A stretch of 7,503 nucleotides of DNA from CAZEER01 sp964511215 (GTDB lineage Bacteria; Fidelibacterota; Marinisomatia; Marinisomatales; UBA1611): the NCBI GenBank assembly GCA_964511215.1, contig CAZEER010000089.1:1-7503 (forward strand), read 5' to 3'. The position numbers were made by a program, and so were the translations under genes. Within the stretch, counting starts at the first letter, position 1, and every line of letters starts with the position of its first letter. Below, in pieces: positions 1-7,166 of this stretch. Under the pieces are notes generated by a model that ran no database searches, was not told the DNA's origin, and saw only the letters and a program-made list of their open reading frames with translations.

Positions 1-125
1 CGTCTATAGCGCCCAAATTCATTACTTAAGCGAGGTTTTAATACTGTTCCAGCATGTTCTAACACTTCAACTCTCGCATTCTCTATTGGTTGATTTGTTA
101 CTGCATCATATATGACACCAGTTAT
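1..125 (-). other. Start of carboxypeptidase-regulatory-like (CarboxypepD_reg) domain
   Basis: Residues 354-394 of the M14 protein show the typical opening of this seven-strand beta-sandwich: a G-x-V/I-x-D-x-x-T-x-x-P-I-x-x-A-x-V pattern, then a segment ending NEFGRYR, matching the usual 'T-D-x-x-G-x-Y' turn. In M14D-like and many FCB secreted proteins this domain follows the catalytic domain and is thought to aid folding or surface attachment. It is incomplete here. Confidence 0.8.
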
Positions 126-1184
126 TTGAGCTGCATCAGTATAATAACCTATAGCACGATCCATTAAATAAATCATTGAAGGCATAGTTCTTTCGATTGT
201 ATTCTCGATTAATATGCTATCAGGTTGTAGATTAGATGTCCCACATTCAACAAGATACTGAATGCATCCTGTCTCTCTATAAAACCAATCATGGAGCTTA
301 CCATTTCGCGATCCACTAAAAACAGATAAGTAAGTACCCGTACCATCTTCTGTATTAATTAAACCTGCAAAATGATCTGCTATTGACTTCATGACTGAAA
401 GATCAGGCGACTCTTTAACTTCCTCCCACTTCCAAGATGTAAAGACTTTTTCAGATAAATTTCCTGATCGAGAGCTGTGCCATACAATTGAAAATAAAAA
501 ATCATTTTCAAGTGCTAAATCTCTAACTGCAACCGCTTCATTTTCTGAGAATGGTTCTTCTCCTTTATAATAGTCATAGTGAGAGGCATAGTCAGAGTTA
601 TCTGGTTCAAGAAAGGTATCTCCAAAAACCCAATTAAATTCAAAATTTCTATTTAGATCGACTCCATCAATATCATTCCCTATCGAAGGATCATAATCAA
701 AAATATTATTTGGAAAAGGTCCTTCAGGAGATAAGTCTCTTTTATTCTTTCTATAAGTAAGATCAAGTTCTTCATGCACAACATTTAACCCTTCAGGATT
801 TGCAGTTGGAATTATCCAGATATCAAGGTATTGCTTTAATATATTCATATGTGATAGAATATTTGGATCTGGAAATAACAGATCATTTATTAGATCTAAA
901 ACAATTTCAATACCTAATATTTCTTCTGCATGTACTTGACCAATAAAAAGAACCCTTGGTTCATCCTCTTTCATATCAGCATTATCAGAAATTCTTACAG
1001 CTAGTATAGGTATATTTTCTTGTGTTGAGAATCCGATTGTATCTAAGTGAAACCACCCATCTAGCTCATCTAATTGCCTGAGGGAATCTAGATAGTTATA
1101 AATCTCATCAGTGGAATGATAGCGATCATCGAGTGATTGTGATTGCAAAAAGGAAAAATATATGATAACTAGAACTTTCTTCAT
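1..1184 (-). CDS. Secreted M14-family zinc carboxypeptidase, 3' end cut off by window edge
   Basis: Reading from the ATG at 1184 gives 394 codons with no stop, so the gene continues past position 1. Residues 1-17 (MKKVLVIIYFSFLQSQS) look like a short signal peptide. The body matches M14 metallocarboxypeptidases, which hydrolyse peptide or gamma-glutamyl bonds with one zinc ion. Visible landmarks are the HxxE zinc pair in GQVHAEE (H85, E88), NPEG at 129-132, an arginine in TYRKNKR (R145), GVDLNRNF (N178, R179), the third zinc ligand in IVWHSS (H236), and the catalytic glutamate in YLVECGT (E313). All key residues are present, so it should be active. From about residue 354 (ITGVIYDAVTNQPIENARV) a carboxypeptidase-regulatory-like beta-sandwich begins and runs off the edge; a C-terminal sorting domain may follow. 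The start lies 3 bases after the stop of the preceding gene and in the same frame, with only a weak ribosome site, suggesting translational coupling. The family is secure; the substrate is unknown. Confidence 0.93.
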   Translation of the reverse strand, partial: MKKVLVIIYFSFLQSQSLDDRYHSTDEIYNYLDSLRQLDELDGWFHLDTIGFSTQENIPILAVRISDNADMKEDEPRVLFIGQVHAEEILGIEIVLDLINDLLFPDPNILSHMNILKQYLDIWIIPTANPEGLNVVHEELDLTYRKNKRDLSPEGPFPNNIFDYDPSIGNDIDGVDLNRNFEFNWVFGDTFLEPDNSDYASHYDYYKGEEPFSENEAVAVRDLALENDFLFSIVWHSSRSGNLSEKVFTSWKWEEVKESPDLSVMKSIADHFAGLINTEDGTGTYLSVFSGSRNGKLHDWFYRETGCIQYLVECGTSNLQPDSILIENTIERTMPSMIYLMDRAIGYYTDAAQITGVIYDAVTNQPIENARVEVLEHAGTVLKPRLSNEFGRYR

Positions 1185-1187
1185 GTA

Positions 1188-4100
1188 TCACTTTATATAA
1201 CTAACCTTACCTTTATTAATTATATTACTTGAACTGAAAAAATAAAAATAAATTCCACTTGAAACAGATTCTCCATATAGATTGGTTCCATCCCATGAAG
1301 CCTGTTTTACCCCTCCTAATCCAGGAAGTATAAGACTGTCAAATATAACCCTACCAGCTATATCATAGATTCTAAATTCAACCGGCGTTCTTTCTGGTAC
1401 TTCAAATTCAAAATTAACTTTACCATTAAATGGATTAGGGTAAGCATCTCTTAATAAAAATTGCTCAGGTTTAGAACAATCTTTGCAAGATATATCGGAC
1501 GAAAGAACACTCGCTTTCATTAATGTTCTACCATAATAATTTGCAAGGTCCTCTTTACCAGAACTTCTAAAATCAATCCAATCTAGGAAATACTCTTCAC
1601 CAGAATATTTAGTAATATTGACATTTTGCTGTTTATGATATGCAATACATATCGGAATACCATTTACGTCGGTTGTCATACCCTCGCCTATAATAAATCC
1701 ACTACCATATAAATCTACACCATTAATAAGTAACGGATCTTCATTGTAGTACCCTCTTTCATCTTCCCAAATAATTAAAAATTCATCATCCTGAATTAAT
1801 TGAAGCTTTGGATTATACTGATCGGTAGTATCATTTGTGAATTGTAAGGATTGGTCTAACAGTGTTCCATTAGAAAGATCTATCACGTCTGCATATATCT
1901 CAAAATCCAATCCATTTCGATAATCTTCCCATGCTATAAAAGCTTTATTGCCTTCCTGATTAAATACAAATGACGCATTAACCTGATCATTGTCAGCTTC
2001 AACAATCGGTATACCTCCATCAATCCATAGAATATTACCCTCCCAGTCTATTGCCTGCGCATAAATATCAGAAAAATTACCATCCTGTATCCAAACGGCG
2101 AGAAGGCCCGTTCCATCGTTAAATGGCTTAACCTGTAAATATCTGGAATCAAACGATGTATTACTAAGAGAATTTCCATTAGGATTCCACCCAATTTCGA
2201 TATTACCATTATCATCAATTTTAGAAAATTTTAGTGAAGCAGCTGGCCAAGCATCTTCCATCCAGAATATCATATATTTTTCATTTATTTCTGGATCTCG
2301 AATCACTGCCATAATATAATCATCACCATTAGAGTTAACTATTTCTACACCTTCAGTCTCCAGAATAATATTACCATCTGTATCAAGTTTTTGATAATAT
2401 ATATCATAATTAAAACCTCTACTTTCAGACCAAAAGCATCCGACACCTGCAGAAGTCTCCATTAATAGCGCGCTCCTCATATCAAAAACTGGCGACAGAG
2501 GTATACCTGAAGGATCCCAGACATTATTTAGTTGATCATCTATTCTATTGATTCGTATATATTTTGGTGATGATGAACCATCAAATGTTGCAGTATAAAT
2601 ACCGCTCTCTGCATAAAGGAAAGTTGGGGTCGAAAAATCTGTTTCTGATGACGAATTATCACTGAAGGTTAATTGTCTACCGTTAACATATTGTAAATCA
2701 AGGCTAGTCAATCTTGATCCATATATTTTTTTTGATTCTCTGTTATCTTCCCATATATGATAAATATCACCATCTCCAATACTAAATGTGTGGGTATAAT
2801 TCACATCACCATCTAACCCTGACATAGCTGTGAGGCCATTATTTTCCCATTGCATTGAATAATCTATATCAATTTTTTGAATTCTTAAATCGATGCTGCC
2901 CAGACCTTGATCGCCATAAATAGCAAAAAGGCCATTCTGAGTATCTCCACTCAAAATAGGAGCAAATTGATATCCATTTGCAGATGAAATATAAGATGGC
3001 TCATCTAGACTATAATTACCACCAGAAGTAATATTTTGATAAAGAATATCAATATTAGGAAAAGTACCTCTTTCCCAGACAACACTGACACCACCTTCAG
3101 TACCCGCCGCAAATCTAGCACTAAAATCCACGTCATCAATGGGGTCCAATTTTATTCCATCACCCCATAGTTGTTCTCCCTCTAAACTTATTTTTTGAAA
3201 ATACTGGTCACCATTGATGGGGTCATCTCTCAAATCTTTCCAATTAACAAAGACCTCACCAATGGAGCTTCTTTTTACTCTTGGCGCTGTTTGCAAAGCA
3301 TCATATTCAGAAATTAATCTTGGTTCAGAAAATACCAGACCATCAGAATCAATAAACTGATATAGGACTCTTGAATTTTCATCTCCCTTTTTCCATGCTA
3401 AAAACGAGATGTTATTTTCTACAAACGTTGCACGTGGTTTTAATTCCTGCTCATCCGATGATGCAATAGGTAATCCATTATCTTGCAGTAGTCCTGACAT
3501 AGTCATATCAAGACGCTGACCATATATATCGGCATTTGCCCCGTCACGAAAATCTGCCCAGGCGATAAATGCTTCATTGTTACCCGCGTATTCGATAGTC
3601 TTGGCATTCTGATTACCACCAGAAACAACTATTGGTAGACCTGTTCCCGGAGACACTATATCATGTCCCGCAGAAACATGTGTACCATAAATATCATCAT
3701 CCACTCCTCCTCGTTTATCCTGCCAGGTTATAAAAGCTCCTCCTAGGCTATCGGTACACATATTAATTGTAATTTGTTTTCCACTTAGCTGAGCTAGTGC
3801 AACACCATTAGAATCCAAAAGGATTTCACCATTGTAATTGACATGTTGTAAAAATATATCACCCTCTGCATCAAAGCGATAATCAACCCAAGCAATAAAT
3901 GCCCCGCCATTGCCATCGGTGATAGCCACAGGATCTTCTTGTCTACCGGGCAGATTAGTTATCACCGCCCCCATTTCACCCCAAATAAACTCACCATCTA
4001 GATTGACTTTATGGGCAAAAATATTTCTCATCCCATAGCGAGTATCCGACCAAACAAAAATAGTTTCACCCTGGTTTCCAGGCGCAACAGTTCTATACCA

Positions 4101-4202
4101 TTCTATATGAACTCCTTGCCTAATTGGTGCTCCATCTTCGCTGTCAAATACTGATGCAAATAAACCAGAGATTAATAACAAAATTATATACACCGTTCTC
4201 AT
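1188..4202 (-). CDS. Large secreted repeat protein (about 16 repeats of 55 residues) with T9SS-type C-terminal sorting domain
   Basis: This 1004-residue protein begins with a signal peptide (MRTVYIILLLISGLFA, probable cleavage after A16). Residues 40-880 are filled by about sixteen repeats built around the pattern 'GxAFIAWxDxRxxxxxDIYxQ..D..G...W...G..I'. The anchor tryptophan or its replacement falls near residues 51, 105, 160, 215, 270, 321, 376, 429, 484, 539, 591, 647, 704, 758, 812 and 875. Such blade-like beta repeats suggest one or two beta-propellers (inference). A CxxC (C906, C909) precedes a C-terminal domain at about 915-1004 with YPNPFN, FRIYDIAGRV, WDGTN and SGIYFYFF, ending KGKVSYIK, the pattern of T9SS type A sorting domains. 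The protein is therefore probably exported across the outer membrane and bound to or released from the surface. It has the clearest ribosome-binding site in the window and lies 36 bases after the lipoprotein gene. No enzymatic motif is visible; a binding or adhesive role is a guess. Confidence 0.93.
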   Translation of the reverse strand: MRTVYIILLLISGLFASVFDSEDGAPIRQGVHIEWYRTVAPGNQGETIFVWSDTRYGMRNIFAHKVNLDGEFIWGEMGAVITNLPGRQEDPVAITDGNGGAFIAWVDYRFDAEGDIFLQHVNYNGEILLDSNGVALAQLSGKQITINMCTDSLGGAFITWQDKRGGVDDDIYGTHVSAGHDIVSPGTGLPIVVSGGNQNAKTIEYAGNNEAFIAWADFRDGANADIYGQRLDMTMSGLLQDNGLPIASSDEQELKPRATFVENNISFLAWKKGDENSRVLYQFIDSDGLVFSEPRLISEYDALQTAPRVKRSSIGEVFVNWKDLRDDPINGDQYFQKISLEGEQLWGDGIKLDPIDDVDFSARFAAGTEGGVSVVWERGTFPNIDILYQNITSGGNYSLDEPSYISSANGYQFAPILSGDTQNGLFAIYGDQGLGSIDLRIQKIDIDYSMQWENNGLTAMSGLDGDVNYTHTFSIGDGDIYHIWEDNRESKKIYGSRLTSLDLQYVNGRQLTFSDNSSSETDFSTPTFLYAESGIYTATFDGSSSPKYIRINRIDDQLNNVWDPSGIPLSPVFDMRSALLMETSAGVGCFWSESRGFNYDIYYQKLDTDGNIILETEGVEIVNSNGDDYIMAVIRDPEINEKYMIFWMEDAWPAASLKFSKIDDNGNIEIGWNPNGNSLSNTSFDSRYLQVKPFNDGTGLLAVWIQDGNFSDIYAQAIDWEGNILWIDGGIPIVEADNDQVNASFVFNQEGNKAFIAWEDYRNGLDFEIYADVIDLSNGTLLDQSLQFTNDTTDQYNPKLQLIQDDEFLIIWEDERGYYNEDPLLINGVDLYGSGFIIGEGMTTDVNGIPICIAYHKQQNVNITKYSGEEYFLDWIDFRSSGKEDLANYYGRTLMKASVLSSDISCKDCSKPEQFLLRDAYPNPFNGKVNFEFEVPERTPVEFRIYDIAGRVIFDSLILPGLGGVKQASWDGTNLYGESVSSGIYFYFFSSSNIINKGKVSYIK
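1191..1460 (-). other. T9SS type A (FlgD-like) C-terminal sorting domain
   Basis: Residues 915-1004 of the 1004-residue protein contain, in order, FLLRDAYPNPFN, an Ig-like strand set (VNFEFEVPE, VEFRIYDIAGRV), GVKQASWDGTN, and SGIYFYFF, closing with KGKVSYIK. This order is the hallmark of Por-type secretion sorting domains in FCB-group bacteria. They guide cargo through the type IX translocon and are usually cleaved by a sortase. Confidence 0.88.
1563..4085 (-). repeat. Coding tandem repeat, about 16 diverged units of about 55 codons
   Basis: Units share the core [AFV]-x-[AV]-W-x-D-x-R followed 6-9 residues later by DIY or DIF. Spacings between successive anchor positions are 54, 55, 55, 55, 51, 55, 53, 55, 55, 52, 56, 57, 54, 54 and 63 residues. 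The best-preserved units have WSDTR, WVDYR, WQDKR, WADFR, WKDLR, WEDNR, WEDYR, WEDER and WIDFR. Units near 270, 376, 429, 539, 647 and 704 have lost part of the motif. The DNA is diverged, so this is an old duplication kept at the protein level. Confidence 0.85.
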
Positions 4203-4207
4203 TATTT

Positions 4208-4213
4208 TCCTTT
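4208..4213 (-). promoter_or_regulatory. Ribosome-binding site of the 1004-residue repeat protein
   Basis: On the minus strand AAAGGA lies 5 bases before the ATG at 4202-4200. It is the only clear Shine-Dalgarno sequence next to a start in this window; the other starts rely on overlap or close spacing with the preceding gene. It supports the chosen start and suggests independent, perhaps stronger, initiation for this gene. Confidence 0.7.
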
Positions 4214-4214
4214 A

Positions 4215-4249
4215 AAATTATTTTTCAAATTCCAGAAATTATTTTTCAA
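4215..4249 (-). repeat. Short direct repeat at the 4/5 gene junction
   Basis: The 14-base word TTGAAAAATAATTT (minus strand) occurs at 4249-4236, spanning the last codons and TAA stop of the lipoprotein gene, and again 21 bases later at 4228-4215 in the spacer. The second copy therefore repeats the 'Glu-Lys-stop' codons in the same frame. It looks like a small local duplication in AT-rich sequence that created most of the 36-base gap. Confidence 0.6.
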
Positions 4250-5273
4250 TAGTAATCTGCTGTAAACCCTCTCTAGTGCAGACAAGTAATTTATCACCCC
4301 AAAACATAGACATGTAAGAATAACCGATTGGAAAAATTCCTTTTTCTTGTGGTGCTAGAGGGTCAGATACATCATAGAGAGCAATCCCCTTTGGACCGAT
4401 GGAAAGAGAAGCGATATTTTCCTTCACTGCGATATGATCCACAGTCAAATCCTTTGCAAAATATATTAATTCACCTGTACCATTAAAATTTTCTAGAGTT
4501 ATGTAGCTAGCACCTGCATCATCACAAGCAACATACACTCCATTTAAACTCAGTGAAACTTTTTCAGCATTACCTTGGGTGTCGACTCTACCAATAAAAA
4601 CTGGTTCAGCACCCAGAGAATCAATAGAGAATAATTCTACACCTAATTGGTCAACAGCCATAGCAATCATTGTTGATCCATCAGAATCGATTCCTAGCGG
4701 TTTACCAGGAGTATCTATTTCAGCTCCTCCATAGGGCGTCCATTGAATGAATTCAATGCCATATGAGTTAGTTGTATCAAGGTTGTAATAGTGCCATTTC
4801 ATACCATCATCATTATCTGCTGAATACATTATAAATTGATCAATGTTAGATGGGAATGTTATAAAATCCTTTGTCTTTGCACTCATTATCGTATTACGAT
4901 AAGCCAGAATATCTCCTCCGTCATAGTGGAAAATTTTGACATCTTTATTTGATTCTGAAGCAAATATTAGATTATTTGATTTATCCCAGTGAATAAGAGC
5001 TAAATCATCAAACTCCAAAAATGTTCCACCTTCTTCATACCCTGAGAAATTTTGCATCATAGACGAAGTAAGTAAGTCCCATACCTGAACTCCCGATTGA
5101 CCTGCTGCAATTATAGCAGTATTGTCATGAATTGTTAAATCTCTTGCAAACCCACTCGTTTCCATTATGGAATCTATTCCTATAGACCATAAGTCTTCCA
5201 CTTCAGGCTCCATACAGCTTTGTATAATTAAAAAAATAAGAGGTATGTACAATATGTATTTAGTAACGGTCAT
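4239..5273 (-). CDS. Beta-propeller lipoprotein with LVIVD-like repeats
   Basis: The 344-residue product starts with a hydrophobic leader ending IIQSC, a relaxed lipobox with C20 as the probable lipidated residue, followed by acidic MEPEVED. This fits an envelope lipoprotein, probably at the outer membrane. The mature part has repeated strands of the LVIVD/YVTN propeller type: ARDLTIHDNTAIIAAG...GVQVWDL (43-67), GIDSDGSTMIAMAVDQLGVELFSID (194-218), VSLSLNGVYVACDD (239-252), and HIAVKENIASLSIGPKGIALYDVSDP (280-305), plus a last blade near 318-342. Six or seven blades are likely. Such propellers usually bind proteins or polymers rather than catalyse; no active site is seen. The start ATG lies inside the end of the beta-barrel gene (14-base overlap), so the two are probably made in step and may work together. 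Function is otherwise unknown. Confidence 0.88.
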   Translation of the reverse strand: MTVTKYILYIPLIFLIIQSCMEPEVEDLWSIGIDSIMETSGFARDLTIHDNTAIIAAGQSGVQVWDLLTSSMMQNFSGYEEGGTFLEFDDLALIHWDKSNNLIFASESNKDVKIFHYDGGDILAYRNTIMSAKTKDFITFPSNIDQFIMYSADNDDGMKWHYYNLDTTNSYGIEFIQWTPYGGAEIDTPGKPLGIDSDGSTMIAMAVDQLGVELFSIDSLGAEPVFIGRVDTQGNAEKVSLSLNGVYVACDDAGASYITLENFNGTGELIYFAKDLTVDHIAVKENIASLSIGPKGIALYDVSDPLAPQEKGIFPIGYSYMSMFWGDKLLVCTREGLQQITIEK

Positions 5274-6291
5274 AAAACAAATCCCACTCTATGTTTATCC
5301 AGTATTGTAACTGCTTAAAACTTTTTAAATCTTTAACCCAGTTATATGCTGAGTCTGTATCTCTTATGCGATAACGACTCGATAACTTGATACTAATATT
5401 TTCACTGATATTATTTTTTATCCAAAAATCATATTTTGAATCAAGATGACTCCTTCCTGAATGCAAAATATCATTTGAATCTTCTGCATCATAAATTCTT
5501 TTTTCTGAACGGTAAGAAAAGCCATATTCTTTAGCCCATCTAATACCCGACTTTATTTTTAATGGTAAGTACATTTCAATTGTCCTGTATGACCTATTAA
5601 AACTACTGGGGCGTTCAGGTAATAAATAAGATTTATTGTTGGCTCTTCCCTGATTAATTTGGAATGATATTAATCCAATACGATTTATTTTATAGTTCAA
5701 CTTTACTTTCATATATAGAATATCTAAATCAAATTCTGTAAATGGATTTAAATAATATCTTTGCAAATAACCTGGCCCAAAGTTTAGCCATACATACTTA
5801 GTTAGTATTTGTGTTAATGTTATGTATTGATTTCGATCAGTAAATAAACAAGGCTCAAGATTATTAATACTTATATCTCTATCAATATAGTATCTTAGAT
5901 AGAATTGATCTAAATGGCGTACGGAATATTTAAGATTTTTGTATGACCCCCATCTGTAAGATATATCTAGCCCACCAGACCAATATTTTTTTTCAGGAGT
6001 ATGTAAAAAGTTTGAATAAGAGTATAATCCTCTTAGAGAGATACTTTTTTGATCTAATTTCCAAATAATTTTTTTACCAGATATACCTATTCTCGATATG
6101 AAACTATCAAAAGTTGATGCCTGACCAAGCATTTTAGTATTACTATTTACGTGATTCAACTCATCATCAGAAAATCGTAAAACATTACTATCATATCCTC
6201 CTGAAAAAGACAGAGAGTACTCTAGTGGTGTTTTAGCAACTAAAATGGATAAACACACCATAACTTTTAAATAGAATTTTTTTTGCAGCAT
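5260..6291 (-). CDS. Outer-membrane beta-barrel protein, possible channel
   Basis: The 343-residue product has a basic n-region and hydrophobic core (MLQKKFYLKVMVCLSILVA) typical of a signal peptide. After it comes SLSFSGGYDSNVLRF (27-40), a first-strand motif with a 'GYDSN' turn common in Gram-negative outer-membrane barrels. The rest is alternating polar/aromatic strands rich in Tyr, Trp, Arg and Asn with short turns, for example GGLDISYRW, YITLTQILTKYVWLNFG and SIKLSSRYRIRD. It ends in WINIEWDLFYDRY with a terminal aromatic residue, as BAM substrates usually do. No plug, TonB box or periplasmic domain is seen. The size suits a 12-16 strand barrel. Its start overlaps the preceding stop by one base (TAATG) and its end overlaps the lipoprotein gene by 14. 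I do not recognise the specific family; a channel for an exported polymer or protein is inference. Confidence 0.88.
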   Translation of the reverse strand: MLQKKFYLKVMVCLSILVAKTPLEYSLSFSGGYDSNVLRFSDDELNHVNSNTKMLGQASTFDSFISRIGISGKKIIWKLDQKSISLRGLYSYSNFLHTPEKKYWSGGLDISYRWGSYKNLKYSVRHLDQFYLRYYIDRDISINNLEPCLFTDRNQYITLTQILTKYVWLNFGPGYLQRYYLNPFTEFDLDILYMKVKLNYKINRIGLISFQINQGRANNKSYLLPERPSSFNRSYRTIEMYLPLKIKSGIRWAKEYGFSYRSEKRIYDAEDSNDILHSGRSHLDSKYDFWIKNNISENISIKLSSRYRIRDTDSAYNWVKDLKSFKQLQYWINIEWDLFYDRY

Positions 6292-7166
6292 TAGTATACT
6301 ATGAAACGTGTTAGAACAGTCTTACCCTTATCAGAAATTTCTATATTATAACGATGTATTCCTTTGGGAACTTTTATATCACATGTTCTCCACTTACCTG
6401 GAACTTTATCCATTCTACCAACGATTTGAGAGCCAGAAGATCTCTCTGTATTAAAATAGTATGTCCCAATTATTTTTGCACCTTCCTTTACCTTGATACG
6501 GTATGATTCCTCTTGCCCCATCATATCAGTAAACTGTAACCGAGTTAGAATGCGAAGTGTTTTCCGACCTCCTACTTCAACCTGCAAAGGATAAGAATTA
6601 CTGCATTCAAAATAACTTATACTCTTTCCCCCTGTTTGTAGCTTAACCGCCTCTTGGTGAACCATTGGTAGTAAAACTTTTTTATTTTCGCCGACTGATT
6701 CAAAATCTTTTGTTAATACCCTTATTAGTACGGGATACTTCTGCTCATCATTTTGAATAAGATCTACAGTATGTGATCCTCTATCCAAATTAATAAAATA
6801 ATTTCCAGAGTAAGTATATTTGTGTTTTGGGTGCTGTACCGATCTAATAGAATTTTGTATTTTATATCGATGTCTAACAGCTACAGTATCCTTACCATCA
6901 ATCACAATACTATAATTAAAAGAATGACTTTTTTTCTTCTTTCTTAGTGCTGGATATCTTGATATGAATTCTAGTCGAGCTGGACCTTCAACTAAATATT
7001 GTATCCCATCATTATTAATCGGATAGTATAATCGCCTCTTACCATTTATTAGTAAGATTTCTTTTTCTTCACCGTTCTTTGATGGTTTCACCAGTTTTGC
7101 TTCTAAAACTGATATTTTAAAAAATAGCAATAATATAAAAATTCTAAAGTAGGCTATCTGGCTCAT
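6291..7166 (-). CDS. Secreted or periplasmic protein with two copies of a beta-rich domain, unknown function
   Basis: The 291-residue protein starts with a signal peptide (MSQIAYFRIFILLLFFKISV, cleavage probably after LEA at residue 23). The mature part contains two related domains, about 40-152 and 178-290. Each opens with 'GK..x.Y......Y.L/V.VeG...L...sR' (NGKRRLYYPI...GPARLEFISR and GGKSISYFEC...GRKTLRILTR). Each then has a middle strand pair around IVIDGKDTVAVRHRYKIQNS or IKVKEGAKIIGTYYFNTERS, and closes with a 'kG.H.y.i.i' strand (DRGSHTVDLIQ and PKGIHRYNIEI). This looks like a duplicated beta-sandwich. The surface is very basic, with KKKK at 76-79, which could suit binding of an anionic polymer (inference). 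The ATG overlaps the end of the upstream gene by 23 bases, and no Shine-Dalgarno sequence is visible. I do not recognise a named family. Confidence 0.85.
   Translation of the reverse strand: MSQIAYFRIFILLLFFKISVLEAKLVKPSKNGEEKEILLINGKRRLYYPINNDGIQYLVEGPARLEFISRYPALRKKKKSHSFNYSIVIDGKDTVAVRHRYKIQNSIRSVQHPKHKYTYSGNYFINLDRGSHTVDLIQNDEQKYPVLIRVLTKDFESVGENKKVLLPMVHQEAVKLQTGGKSISYFECSNSYPLQVEVGGRKTLRILTRLQFTDMMGQEESYRIKVKEGAKIIGTYYFNTERSSGSQIVGRMDKVPGKWRTCDIKVPKGIHRYNIEISDKGKTVLTRFIVY
6297..7049 (-). repeat. Internal domain duplication within the 291-residue protein
   Basis: Copy 1 spans 7049-6711 (residues 40-152) and copy 2 spans 6635-6297 (residues 178-290), joined by a linker of about 25 residues (VGENKKVLLPMVHQEA). 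The order of landmark strands is the same in both, but identity is low, so the duplication is old. The relationship is judged by eye. Confidence 0.6.

Noticed and set aside
1563..4085. Classic WD40, Kelch or NHL propeller
   Set aside because: The 55-residue period and W-x-D-x-R core do not match the GH...WD, GG or NHL signatures, so only a generic propeller-like fold is proposed.
4203..4238. Promoter or intrinsic terminator in the 36-base gap
   Set aside because: The spacer is AT-rich with a direct repeat but has no GC-rich hairpin followed by a T-run and no convincing -35/-10 pair; an AT-rich composition alone produces TATAAT-like words.
5260..6291. Assignment of the barrel to a surface lipoprotein assembly modifier (SLAM/DUF560-type) because of the GYDSN-like first strand
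   Set aside because: The motif also occurs in many unrelated outer-membrane barrels, and the N-terminal TPR domain of SLAM proteins is missing.
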